A stretch of 64,000 nucleotides of DNA from Roseiconus nitratireducens (lineage in GTDB: Bacteria; Planctomycetota; Planctomycetia; Pirellulales; Pirellulaceae): positions 1 through 64,000 of the forward strand of contig NZ_VWOX01000008.1 of the NCBI RefSeq assembly GCF_008629675.1. The letters run 5' to 3'. Position numbers and translations under genes: made by a program. The number at the start of each line of letters is the position of its first letter. The first letter of the stretch is position 1. Positions 27,501 to 35,236 of the stretch are shown one piece after another. The notes under the pieces are model-generated. The model was not told where the DNA came from, did no database searches, and saw nothing but the letters and a program-made list of their open reading frames with translations.

Positions 27501-28747
27501 TCCTGGCGGCGCTAACGATCGGGCTCCGCTGGCGTGATGTCCGCGGCATCTTTGTCTCCGCGGCCCTGTTGCCGCTATGCCTGACCGCGACTTGCGTGCA
27601 CTACGGCTACCAACAGCAGCTACTCGGATACGGCGGTTTGGTATCGGCGTTGATCGCGACGATCTACCTGGGCGTCAGCCGAATGCTGCTGAGTCGTGGC
27701 GATGGACCGGGGACCGATTCCTTCCGCGTCCGTGTCGCCCAGGGCTTGCTGGTGGTCGCCGACGCGCTCGGCGGTGCGGTCGCGATCCTTGCGGTTTGGT
27801 CCGTCGTTGCGGCTCAACCCACGGTCTCCACCGCTTTGTCCCTGCTGCTGATCAGCCTTTGCTGGGTTTACATGGCGTGGCAATCAGGCACGGAACGATA
27901 CGTCTTTTCGGCGCTCGTGGGATTCTTCGTCGCGGCGATCTACTGTGGTCACAGCGTCCTGGGGATCGACCTGATCGGAAACTCCATCGCCGCATTCCTG
28001 GTGATCGTCTACGTTTATTTGATGTATGCCGTGAACGTACTCTGCGGCCGATCGGGCGACGAAAAACTTCAGGCGTTCGTCCGTCCCAGCTACATCGTGG
28101 CACTTGCCTTGCCGGCCACGTTGCTGGCCGCCGTTCCGTTTGAACAACGTGGTCCAGCGGCGTTCATCCTGTTGGCCGCCGCATCGTTCTACTTTACCGT
28201 CAGCCACCGGACTCACACTCGTTGGACGTCCTACGCCGCGATCCTGCTGGTCAATGTGGCAATCTATTTGTGGGTTCCGACGGCCCGGCAAATCACCGGG
28301 CTGTACCAACTGTACGTGATCCCTGCGGCGATCACGGTTCTGATCTTCGCGCACCTGCATCGCCGAGACCTGAATCCAAATGTCTTGTCCGCGATCCGAC
28401 TGGGGGCGACCAGCTTGATTCTGGCCGTCTCCACGTTCGAGGTCTTTGTCTCCAGGGAGTCCAGTCTGCTTGAATTCGTCGTTGTGCTCTCGCTCAGTTT
28501 GGCCGGCGTGGTGGCGGGGATTGCGCTTCGCATCAAACCGTTCGTTTACACGGGACTGGCGTTCTTGATCCTGAACGTCGTCGGACAACTCGGCCTGCAA
28601 TTCCATCGGGAAACAGGCGTCACTCGTGCGGTGATCCTGATCGCGGTCGGATTGCTGGTGCTGGTGGCGATGATCTTTTTCAACGTCCATCGAGAACGGA
28701 TCCTGCGTCAGTACCGCGGTTTCCTGATGGACGACCAATGGAAATAG
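21587..28747 (+). CDS. Giant polytopic membrane protein, 2,386 residues
   Basis: I do not recognise an assigned function. The product is almost entirely hydrophobic, with dozens of predicted membrane spans separated by short arginine-rich loops. Related segments recur: YYAGLLYHVTGAATL, FYAGTTVHVALFASV and LYSGLLHQVLLLVSI; also IPLSHASVALALLAL, NPLTHASLVLSLVTV and NPFLRCSAFLSIIAI. Spacings between hits vary from about 130 to 300 residues, indicating tandem duplication of a multi-span module. No catalytic motif is visible. No good Shine-Dalgarno sequence precedes the ATG, and the zinc-ribbon ORF ends in the same frame 3 bp upstream. The last 20 residues are cytoplasmic-type (HRERILRQYRGF). Confidence 0.65.
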   Translation: MNTPAVFIGLFYGVLSAVVCYVVSMITGGLFARPFYRLYSRFLIAICSVMLLAPGLRWVAMSSDGKTATILLTLAQYLVVGILGYGVFRFNRDFMKRLFFKRHTAAYFIFGTLANATLVTLAFLHVAVTATPGWTESAAGLVSAANYGPFLVLLAAMVFHTDFHLKRARGESPRFGRFTFLGYAISFVGLALSIVPHLHDAITQLQITAASTPHLHNFFSAQALLIAILLYGWLVYRYESIPPLFLLLLAIIGEYHVLVTQWAIRAWGAECWGIASLPLFTGLVALDHYFSDWDRRKREVSGHIADEDAIRFATPFRWVGIGLAIALCAVTLWTRFYTTPGASPAWLFWTFVVYALFFQGLAVFRRTPALLYVGSFLGLMAALFGIEPLGSGASTLLIAFLSVGWAATAIAGQRRGMKLSWCTPLSDSALIAAIVTTVIVFSKHLLGEAPYEFQRVGPFDAAALVAAAGAFLGTAWLYRSRVPVFGCLIALATAVPPWNAWIGLAATAAGVILESRLRGERKTALDDRILMFGQVPLPMADVLPSLYTKPLAFGAIPLTLIGLVVSATHVLRGDLSTFVLSGTFTAAIALIILTWTYRTKWLYLTALATWYFSIHSLAQATIVPQLPSKDVLGAHLLVASGISLAGWIIASVYAWWCGAMLVRVAEAKEAGYRERRVYYAGLLYHVTGAATLGLLFAIGSTWLATPCNRWWLMAAATICTGILAWAASVYRSQIGSSLALVGLSLLLLIGIDAFGISPIDGAAVIAGLAAAAVSCFIPRKRPAENAPTIATTQWLTDSSLLQAQGTQLWIQPVCVYSIICTLAAIATTFRLPSTALGSIELASTAPLVYLAAAAALFLCTRTFRNVGIYVGSILMVFAAAHTALWQYGSMLGSSIAWTHLSLASVICLAFCLAAGALATLLNRRIPPPDREPSNWLRDLRGFYAGTTVHVALFASVVALIALALVVLLGDDSLATPTWWMIGGCSLLTASFTVLARLYQSRIPVYGALITGSIGCVGLAEILLSPAAWHRYEMVMIPLAGVALGAASWLIARWEVPQESLEPKRPRRPYDCWDSPPLPMVSLDASRWSIPLSHASVALALLALGRVGFAWIQQATASQPPWQWSLPIYLSSIALLIATKTHRTRWLRFATEDATAAPDRQLANADWAERGVLYVLSILTFGAATHATLQLVAMGGLPWTLAAGWHALLTSLLVVAGWLVATVYTPWRRSRVATPGHERSELQVEADVSLYSGLLHQVLLLVSILTLCGLGFLCLPPHPLSLPVAGATFVLVVYFALAGDTYRSSICNYLSLAALAMGTAEWAAITTASDTLVAPRAVSSLALLGLVLACLAVWLTRLLKTSDNHFRFPFRFPAPWEDSPLPVQSTCRGTAWRNPLTHASLVLSLVTVAAVVIRHGADLNFASGAADAALTGLAAFATLLLSARLYNSPGWTYVAATILAVTSVPVLSLLNRTDAQLGIVLGALAVGFWIAAVLAEWRSASRSAGQSFSDQERNGPTAAEQLIRLYANPFLRCSAFLSIIAIGHGLAVWNLEGWSAAQPTLFIASALGAINFLLNARTMCSLRQPNWAQTLVYLACTSFLIGYLAFNSIQWQDLIQLGPSTGVAALAMSVLGWMLVASGRSATPSEPQKITARLSFGQPFSRFAWVLSFTSITLSILSIVILIEGTASSSAAQIEWGVPDRAQLWTPAIALLLAGAVAAISVRVERRIGWLHTAVFLVSNGVILLLTSLTSWPLHTMTIAILLWMNALIFAGQLVKANRTRARKLLGLPDTHCERPFLAWPLVVVVVILSGEFGFLANAYLGSRFSLIRTPAVTELSNTWPWLRVNLLCGLALLQIFILHPRSAYLHLLVGSSIACLAGMGLSSVWGITPDVAIATLGLGWGLLAAIVHRPSAGKLSGWMRLPVSSGRRAAGERILRGWSIALIGTALAITLPVGMHSRPDYPNVSITLLLAILAALTIGLRWRDVRGIFVSAALLPLCLTATCVHYGYQQQLLGYGGLVSALIATIYLGVSRMLLSRGDGPGTDSFRVRVAQGLLVVADALGGAVAILAVWSVVAAQPTVSTALSLLLISLCWVYMAWQSGTERYVFSALVGFFVAAIYCGHSVLGIDLIGNSIAAFLVIVYVYLMYAVNVLCGRSGDEKLQAFVRPSYIVALALPATLLAAVPFEQRGPAAFILLAAASFYFTVSHRTHTRWTSYAAILLVNVAIYLWVPTARQITGLYQLYVIPAAITVLIFAHLHRRDLNPNVLSAIRLGATSLILAVSTFEVFVSRESSLLEFVVVLSLSLAGVVAGIALRIKPFVYTGLAFLILNVVGQLGLQFHRETGVTRAVILIAVGLLVLVAMIFFNVHRERILRQYRGFLMDDQWK

Positions 28748-28815
28748 CGTTCAGAGGACCTGGTCGGCGACGTCCCTTGATCGATGCGACAACCGTTGGC
28801 GACGCCCCGGCCACG

Positions 28816-30222
28816 TCACAAAGGCGAAGATTCCAAACGCGGCGTCGATCGTGAAGCGGGCGCTTGGCCGGTGGACAACGGCTCGTCCGCCTGAAAGCCG
28901 TTGCCAGCGATGGTCATCAGCGGGCCAGCCGTCGCGAGCAAGAACATTTGCACCATCGGGATGATGGTCATGTCATGGAACAGGGCGTTGGGCAGGTAAG
29001 CTGCCAGTACGGCCAATGTGAACAGACCGATTCTTCGGCGGGCCAGTGGTGCTTCCCGATCGTGGGCCATCCGCCATCCGCCCGCGGCCAGCCCCGCCAA
29101 CACCGCCAGAAAAAGTGCCAGGCCGACCAAACCGGAATCCACCAAAAACGCCAGGAACGTATTGTGGTGTCCGTAATCACGAGCCTGCTCCAGCGGCAAT
29201 CCGTAACGGCGGATCGTGTGGTACGAATCGTGGTGTTGAAAGTATTGCCCAAATCCGTGTCCGGTCAGCGGCCGATCCTTGAACATTTCCCAAGCCACCG
29301 TGGCCAGCAATGGACGAAGCTCGACCGATTTGGCGGCGTCGGCGGCGGACAGCGCTTTGTCGCGTTTCATCGCCAACAGGTCATCTTTCAGGCCGGTCAT
29401 CAGCAGGCCGGCGATCAACACTCCGGTCACCAACCCCAAAACGCGCGTCCACCGCGGAACATGAATGAACGCCACGACGATGACGGCGGCAAGAAGCCCC
29501 AACCAGACGCTCCGGGTCAGCGTCGCGTAGCCACCGAGCATCAAAATCAGACCGAGTGCCAACGCAACGGCTTTGCCGCGACGATCCGCACCGACGAATC
29601 GAGCACACACCGCGGCCAGAGCGATGCCCATCACAAACCCGTTGCCGACGGGGTTCAGCAACGGCCCTCGCCCCCGCCCATAGAACTCCCAAAGATTCGG
29701 GTCCAGCATGAACTTCGGAAAGACCAGTGCGTGCAGACCGGTCATCTCGCACACCGCGGTGAACGACAGGTACACCCCCAGCCCGATCAGGGCGTTAAGA
29801 AACCAATCGAAATCCCGCTGTCGGATTCTTGCCAGCCGCCCGATGAAGTAGGTCGCGACCGGTAAGAAGATGTAAAACAGCCAGCGCCCCGTCGGATCGA
29901 CGTGTGCCTCGGCGACGTTCCCGCCGCGGCTGCGTAGTAACAGATAGGCCGTCAGGACCAGCAGACACCAATCGATTCTCGTCGGCGTCAGCGGCGTCGT
30001 TTTCCCCAGCCGCCAATGCACCATCGCTGTCAGCGTCAACGCCACCCACAGCAAGCGATCCAAACTGATTTGCACGGGACCATCGATGGCAAAAAACGGC
30101 GGGCCGAAAACCGTTCCGACGATCAGCAACATCGCCAAGCCCCGAATCAGACGCCCGTCCTTCAGCAACGGAGCAACCCACACGGAAATGGCGATCGCAA
30201 ACAACAATGCCAGCAGGTTCAT
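28816..30222 (-). CDS. O-antigen ligase / polymerase family membrane protein
   Basis: The 468-residue polytopic protein has the Wzy/WaaL pattern: about ten to twelve membrane spans and the family's large periplasmic loop, with GHGFGQYF, then a histidine-rich stretch and DYGHHNTFLAFLVDSGLVGL, the hallmark HN-x-(F/Y)-L-x-x-x-x-(D/E)-x-G-(L/I) motif of the PF04932 group. These enzymes ligate or polymerise surface glycans from lipid-linked precursors. The start at 30222 begins directly at the first membrane span; the open frame continues to 30321 without support. No glycosyltransferase cluster surrounds it, so the substrate is unknown. It is convergent with the giant membrane gene, 68 bp apart. 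Confidence 0.8.
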   Translation of the reverse strand: MNLLALLFAIAISVWVAPLLKDGRLIRGLAMLLIVGTVFGPPFFAIDGPVQISLDRLLWVALTLTAMVHWRLGKTTPLTPTRIDWCLLVLTAYLLLRSRGGNVAEAHVDPTGRWLFYIFLPVATYFIGRLARIRQRDFDWFLNALIGLGVYLSFTAVCEMTGLHALVFPKFMLDPNLWEFYGRGRGPLLNPVGNGFVMGIALAAVCARFVGADRRGKAVALALGLILMLGGYATLTRSVWLGLLAAVIVVAFIHVPRWTRVLGLVTGVLIAGLLMTGLKDDLLAMKRDKALSAADAAKSVELRPLLATVAWEMFKDRPLTGHGFGQYFQHHDSYHTIRRYGLPLEQARDYGHHNTFLAFLVDSGLVGLALFLAVLAGLAAGGWRMAHDREAPLARRRIGLFTLAVLAAYLPNALFHDMTIIPMVQMFLLATAGPLMTIAGNGFQADEPLSTGQAPASRSTPRLESSPL

Positions 30223-30503
30223 CGGCCGCGAATCGTTCCACAAGAGTCTGGTTTCCGGAGCATGCCCGTGTGATCCGGACACGCCGACGCTGAAACATAG
30301 GTGGAAAGTCGCACCGCTCACGCGGTTTTAGCTGGAATTCTGCGGTCCGGGGCCATCGCCATGCCGCGGCTTCGGCCGGACGGGCTTTGAATTGCTGCGC
30401 CGCGGGAGCGTGGCGCGCCGAAACGCCGGATTGTTCGCTCCAGTCGTGCCGATCGGCGCAACCGAACCGAGCTCTTCACCGCGAAATGAAACCTGCCGCA
30501 GCC

Positions 30504-31817
30504 TCAGGGCTTCAACCGCTGACGAATCCACTCTTTCCGCTTTTGCAACTCTCTTTCAAACCCGCGTGGAACGGGTTCGTAGTAGACGCGATCCACGCCA
30601 AGGTAGTCCTGAGCGGCGATCCCATCGGGCGCGTCGTGGCTGTAGATATAGCCTTCGCCGCGTCCCTCTCGATCGGCCGTGGACGAATGGGAATCCCGGA
30701 GATGCTGGGGCACGGTCACCCGGCGCTGCTGCCGAACATCCTTCCGAGCGCTGCCGATCGCAACCGTCGCCGCATTGCTTTTGGGCGCCAACGCCAGGTA
30801 GCTGACGGTTTGAGCCAGCATGAATTCGCTTTCCGGCAGGCCCACCCACTCGCACGCTTGCATGCACGCCACCGCCATGGGAAGCGCCTGCGGATCAGCA
30901 TTGCCAACGTCCTCGCTGGCCAAGATCACCAAACGACGACACAGAAACCGCAGATCCTCACCGCCCTCCAGCATCCTGGCCAACCAGTAGATGGCGGCGT
31001 CGGCATCGCTGCCACGGATGCTCTTGATCATTGCGCTGATCAGGTCGTAGTGGTCGTCCCCGGTTCCATCGTAGCCAGCGATGCGGCTGCCGATCGACTC
31101 CGCGGCGGCGTCCCGATCGACCGGTTTTCCGTCGCTGCTTGCCACGGCGATTTCCAGAGCCGTCAGGGCGCGCCGGGCGTCTCCCTCGCAGGCGTCCGCC
31201 AGGAACTCCAGTGCCTCATCGGAAACCGTGGCCGGCTGAGCCAGCCCGCGTTGCGGATCAGAAAGCGCCCGGTTCAGGAGCACCTTGATGGATTCGGGGG
31301 AAAGAACTTCCAGTTGAAACACTTGACTGCGACTGATCAACGCCCCGTTGACCGCGAAGTAGGGGTTGCTGGTTGTCGCGCCGATCAGCGACACCACCCC
31401 GGCCTCGACATCAGGCAACAATGCATCCTGTTGTGTCTTGCTGAACCGGTGAATCTCGTCGATAAACAGGACGGGACGCGGCTCGCCGCTGGCCACCAGA
31501 TCGGTCGCCCAGGCCAACGCCTCGCGGACTTCTTTGACGCCCCCGGTGACGGCGCTCAACGGCCGAAAGCGGCTGCCCGTTTCGGAAGCCAACAGGTGCG
31601 CCAAGGTCGTCTTTCCCGTACCGGGCGGCCCGGCCAACAAGATCGATCCCAATTGCCCGGCATCCACCATCCGCCGCAACAACTTGCCGGGTCCAAGAAG
31701 ATGCTGTTGTCCGACATAATCCTTCAAACACTGAGGCCGCATGCGGGCCGCCAAAGGCTGCGAGGCGTGAAGGAAGTCCTGTTCCTGAGATTCAAACATC
31801 GACGGGGTTTGAGACAT
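30504..31817 (-). CDS. rarA: Replication-associated recombination protein A (RarA/MgsA)
   Basis: RarA is a AAA+ ATPase of the clamp-loader clade that acts at stalled replication forks with SSB. The 437-residue form has LAARMRPQCLKDYVGQQHLLG at its N-terminus, Walker A GPPGTGKTT, Walker B LFIDEIHRFSKTQQD, sensor GATTSNP, and the C-terminal tetramerisation region with DLISAMIKSIRGSDADAA and DVGNADPQAL. All are diagnostic for RarA over DnaX or RuvB. In-frame methionines at 31850, 31817 and 31799 are possible starts; none has a convincing ribosome-binding site. It is divergent from the DUF1499 gene, which begins within about 50 bp. Confidence 0.92.
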   Translation of the reverse strand: MSQTPSMFESQEQDFLHASQPLAARMRPQCLKDYVGQQHLLGPGKLLRRMVDAGQLGSILLAGPPGTGKTTLAHLLASETGSRFRPLSAVTGGVKEVREALAWATDLVASGEPRPVLFIDEIHRFSKTQQDALLPDVEAGVVSLIGATTSNPYFAVNGALISRSQVFQLEVLSPESIKVLLNRALSDPQRGLAQPATVSDEALEFLADACEGDARRALTALEIAVASSDGKPVDRDAAAESIGSRIAGYDGTGDDHYDLISAMIKSIRGSDADAAIYWLARMLEGGEDLRFLCRRLVILASEDVGNADPQALPMAVACMQACEWVGLPESEFMLAQTVSYLALAPKSNAATVAIGSARKDVRQQRRVTVPQHLRDSHSSTADREGRGEGYIYSHDAPDGIAAQDYLGVDRVYYEPVPRGFERELQKRKEWIRQRLKP

Positions 31818-31834
31818 ACCGCACCGGACTGGAA

Positions 31835-32332
31835 ATGAAGAAAACGCCAAACAGGGGGATGAAAATGATCGGCTGGATTGCGCTGATACTGACCGCCTTG
31901 ATTCTCGCGTCCGTGGCGTGGCGGATCGACGACTGGGGCCGAGATTTTGTTCAGAACACCGCCGAGCTGGAGCCGGATGCTCAGCGTCCCGAACTCCGCC
32001 CGGTTGAACTGAACCGTAGCCTTGACCAAGCGAGCCGCGACGTCCAGGCCTGGGCGGAGCAACAGGCCAATTGGCAGTGGATCTCGACCGATTCCAGCCC
32101 CACCCGGTCGGAAACGACCGTCAAGCTGACCCGGACCACACCCGTGTTCAAATTCGTCGACGATATCACCGTCACCCTACGACCGATCGACGGCGAAGAA
32201 AAGGTTCAACTGCGGGCGCGAAGCCAATCCCGCGTGGGCAAAGGAGATTTGGGCCAAAACCCGCGCAACCTGATCGAACTGGTGCGTGGACTCTCCGATC
32301 GCGGAGCGTCGGACGGACACCCGCGCGGCTGA
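31835..32332 (+). CDS. DUF1499 family membrane-anchored protein
   Basis: The product (165 residues from this start) has an N-terminal membrane anchor (MIGWIALILTALILASVAW) and a globular domain matching the DUF1499 pattern, including the RTTPVFKFVDDITVTLRP strand pair and a late RSQSRVGKGDLGQNP segment. In this family RSxSRxGxxDxGxNxxR is the core motif. The function is unknown. A start at 31865 is an attractive alternative because AGGGGG lies 7 bases upstream of it. It is convergent with the ABC exporter gene. Confidence 0.75.
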   Translation: MKKTPNRGMKMIGWIALILTALILASVAWRIDDWGRDFVQNTAELEPDAQRPELRPVELNRSLDQASRDVQAWAEQQANWQWISTDSSPTRSETTVKLTRTTPVFKFVDDITVTLRPIDGEEKVQLRARSQSRVGKGDLGQNPRNLIELVRGLSDRGASDGHPRG

Positions 32333-32394
32333 CAGCGTCGATATTCCGGGCGAGCTAACCGCGGTTTGGTTTTCGACGGTCGGCTTTCATGCCA

Positions 32395-34404
32395 TCAGGC
32401 GGCTCGGGGCCGCTCCGATCCGCACAGACTCTGGTAGAAGCGATTCGTTCCGACCAGTTGCTGGTGCGTGCCGCTGGCAGCCACGCGTCCCGATTGGATC
32501 ACCACGATCCGGTCCGCCATCGCCAGCGTCGTCGGCCGGTGAGTGATCATCAGCCCCGTGCGGCCCACCAGGAACTTTTCCAGCGCCTTGTGGATCAGCT
32601 GTTCGCTTTCCATATCGATCTGGCTGGTCGCTTCATCCAAAATCAAGATGTCGGGATCGCGCAAGAACGCCCGCGCCAACGCGATCCGCTGCATCTGACC
32701 GCCGGACAACCGCATCCCGCCAGATCCCAACAGCGTCTGGTACCCTGACGGCGTCTTACGGCGAATGAAGTCATCCGCGAACGCCAGCTTGGCGGCCCGC
32801 ACCACGTCGTGGGCGTCCGCTCCGGGACATCCGTAGCGAATGTTGTTTTCGATCGTGTCGTCAAACAGCACCGTCCGCTGAGTCACCAGCGCCAAGCGTC
32901 GCCGCAGGTCCCGTGTTCGCATTTGGTTCAACGGCGCATCGTCCAGCAGCACGCTGCCCGACTGGGGATCGTCGAAGCGACAAAGCAAACTGACCAAGGT
33001 GCTTTTGCCGCTGCCGTTGGGACCGACCACGGCCACGGTTTCGCCGTGCCGAATTTCCAAATCGATTCCCTGAAGCACCTTGGGACCCGACGGGTATTGA
33101 TACTCGACATCCCGGAAGCGAATGGATCCGTGCGGCCGACTGGGTGAGATCGGGTTGGCGGGTTCATCCACACGGATCGGCTGATCGATGATCTCCATCA
33201 CGCGAGACGAAGCAGCAATGCCGCGTTGCAACCCGCTCCAAACGTCCGCCAGTTTTCGCGCCGGATCGGAAGCACCGATCAGGAATCCGAAGAACAGCAG
33301 GACCTGGCCGCGTTCCAACGGCCCGGCGGACATGCGCAGTCCGAACAGGTGCGTTTCTTGATTGAGCACCAAGTATCCGCCGGCCAAAATGGCCAGGGCG
33401 ACCGTCGTCATCCCCATCAACTCGCTCGTGCCTCGGGCCAGCGTGTTGTAGAACGCCATCTTCATTGACTTGCGGTAGTACGCATACGTTCCGCGGCGGA
33501 GCCTGGCTCGCTCGAAAGCCTGTGTGTTCGAAGCCTTGACGACGCGGATGCCGGCGAACGAATCGTTCAACATGCCGTACAGTTGGCTCATCTCCTCCAT
33601 CGCACGCCGACTGGCCCGCCGAATCGCCCGGCTGAGTTGCTGCATGACCACGGCAACAAGCGGTGAGACGATCATCACCAGCAACAGCAACCGCGGACAG
33701 ACGTACGCCGCCCCGACCAGGCAGGCCAGCATCTTCAGCGGTTCGCGGATCATCCGGCCCAACAACGTGGACACGCCGGCCGAAACCAGCGCCACGTCGT
33801 TGGTCAAACGAGCGGTCAGGTCCGAGGAACCGTTCTCTCCAAAGGCGTCCAAATCTAAACGCAGCGCCTTGCGAAAGAAAGTTTCACGCAGGTCGATCGC
33901 GGTCCGACCGGCAATGTATTGCACCCACATCAAGTTGGCGCACAGGGCGACCAGCTTGAGCGCCGTCCCGCCGACCAAGAACGCCAGGATGAACAACAGG
34001 GTCCCGAACGGTGTCTCCGGGGCGTGATCCTTCACCCAGGGCAGCACCCGCTGATAGCTTGCCACCTTGCTCTGCTGGTAACTGCGACGATCGGCCAACA
34101 GTTGGGCCGATTTGCTTGGCATCGCACCCGTTTTAGCCGGCACCCCGGCCTCGGCGCGACGAATCTGTTCGTCCAGCGATTGGATCTCCTGCTCAGCGGT
34201 CTCCACCTGGTGCGCCACATACTCGGGCAGCGTTTTTCCGTCAAAGACGACCTCCACCAGGGGATAGAGCGCGCTGATATTCGCGCTCCACAAAACTGCG
34301 ATCAACAGCGAGGAAGCGACAATGCCGATCAGCGCCCACCAGCGGCGAAAAGCCGACTTCAAGACGCGAGCGAAGGGAGTTCTCACGGGGCCGTCCTTGG
34401 TCAC
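32395..34404 (-). CDS. ABC exporter, fused permease-ATPase (MsbA-like)
   Basis: The 669-residue half-transporter has an N-terminal six-span domain and a C-terminal ATPase. ATPase motifs are Walker A GPNGSGKST, Q-loop LVTQRTVLFDDT, signature LSGGQMQR, Walker B DILILDEATSQID and switch histidine ITHRPTT. A charged insertion of about 85 residues between TM1 and TM2 (GKTLPEYVAHQVE to SYQQSKVAS) is predicted to be periplasmic and coiled coil, which is unusual for MsbA and is typical of a planctomycete subgroup. It probably exports a lipid or lipid-linked glycan; the substrate cannot be read from sequence. A 213-bp gap to spoVG contains no recognised feature. Confidence 0.88.
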   Translation of the reverse strand: MTKDGPVRTPFARVLKSAFRRWWALIGIVASSLLIAVLWSANISALYPLVEVVFDGKTLPEYVAHQVETAEQEIQSLDEQIRRAEAGVPAKTGAMPSKSAQLLADRRSYQQSKVASYQRVLPWVKDHAPETPFGTLLFILAFLVGGTALKLVALCANLMWVQYIAGRTAIDLRETFFRKALRLDLDAFGENGSSDLTARLTNDVALVSAGVSTLLGRMIREPLKMLACLVGAAYVCPRLLLLVMIVSPLVAVVMQQLSRAIRRASRRAMEEMSQLYGMLNDSFAGIRVVKASNTQAFERARLRRGTYAYYRKSMKMAFYNTLARGTSELMGMTTVALAILAGGYLVLNQETHLFGLRMSAGPLERGQVLLFFGFLIGASDPARKLADVWSGLQRGIAASSRVMEIIDQPIRVDEPANPISPSRPHGSIRFRDVEYQYPSGPKVLQGIDLEIRHGETVAVVGPNGSGKSTLVSLLCRFDDPQSGSVLLDDAPLNQMRTRDLRRRLALVTQRTVLFDDTIENNIRYGCPGADAHDVVRAAKLAFADDFIRRKTPSGYQTLLGSGGMRLSGGQMQRIALARAFLRDPDILILDEATSQIDMESEQLIHKALEKFLVGRTGLMITHRPTTLAMADRIVVIQSGRVAASGTHQQLVGTNRFYQSLCGSERPRAA

Positions 34405-34617
34405 CGCTGAAGGTTCATGCTGTCAAATCTGGGATTCGGTCACAGCCGCCCCCGACGGTCAGATCGCACCGGAGAACGCGTTTTGTGCCGATGCGTTCTC
34501 TTTTAACGAACCCCCAGCTTCGCGACCAGGGCGTTCTGGAGGCCGGAACGTCACGGCGATCGGTTTCTCGATCAGCGGAACACGATCGCTGCGACCGCGG
34601 GTTCGGTCGGTCGCGGT

Positions 34618-35205
34618 TCAGAAAATACCGGCGCCGAACTGATCGTCATCGCCTTCGCCACCCGACTGCCCCCCGCCTTCCGGGCGGGTTTCGCTGGGTT
34701 GCGTCTCACCCGGACGCGCCTCGGATTGCCGCGGCGGTTGCAGCTTGCCGTGGGGCGGGTCGACGTACGCCGTTTCCACGTCTTCACCGGCGTCCATAAA
34801 ATCGTCGTCGTACCGCGACCGATACCCGGGCTGTTCGCATCGTTTCAGCTCGGCATCGAACTCTTCGATCACCGCATTCTGAATCATCTCACGGCACTCG
34901 CTGTTGATCGGATGCGCCACGTCGGCGTACAGCTTCTGGGGCGAATCCAAAGCACCATCCTGGTCAAACGACAACTTGTTTCCGCAGTTGTTGCAGTAGT
35001 TGGCGCGGAGATGGTTTTTATGATGGCACCGGCTGCAGTGACCGGTCAATTTGCGACTGGGCATGGCCACGAACGGCCCGTTGGCTCCATCGATGATCTT
35101 CAAGTCGCGCACGACAAAGCATTCGTCGATGGTGATCGAACAGAACGCGCGCAGCCGGTCCTCCGAGGACTCCATCAACTTGATCCGAATCTCCGTTATC
35201 TCCAC
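34618..35205 (-). CDS. spoVG: SpoVG-type RNA/DNA-binding regulator with internal zinc ribbon
   Basis: SpoVG proteins are small nucleic-acid-binding regulators. Residues 1-52 match the family (MEITEIRIKL, SITIDECFVVRDLKIIDG, GPFVAMPSRK) and the family's second half resumes at DVAHPINSECREMIQ. Between MPSRK and this block, where typical SpoVG has only a short loop, there is an insertion of about 40 residues with CSRCHHK and CNNCGNK, a four-cysteine zinc ribbon. A hydrophilic Pro/Glu/Gly-rich tail follows. The protein is 195 residues against about 90-100 in Bacillus. It lies 31 bp downstream of ispE, the same linkage seen near spoVG in Firmicutes, so co-transcription is likely. Confidence 0.88.
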   Translation of the reverse strand: MEITEIRIKLMESSEDRLRAFCSITIDECFVVRDLKIIDGANGPFVAMPSRKLTGHCSRCHHKNHLRANYCNNCGNKLSFDQDGALDSPQKLYADVAHPINSECREMIQNAVIEEFDAELKRCEQPGYRSRYDDDFMDAGEDVETAYVDPPHGKLQPPRQSEARPGETQPSETRPEGGGQSGGEGDDDQFGAGIF

Positions 35206-35236
35206 GCTTCTGAACTCCCTCGCTGATGACGGCTGG

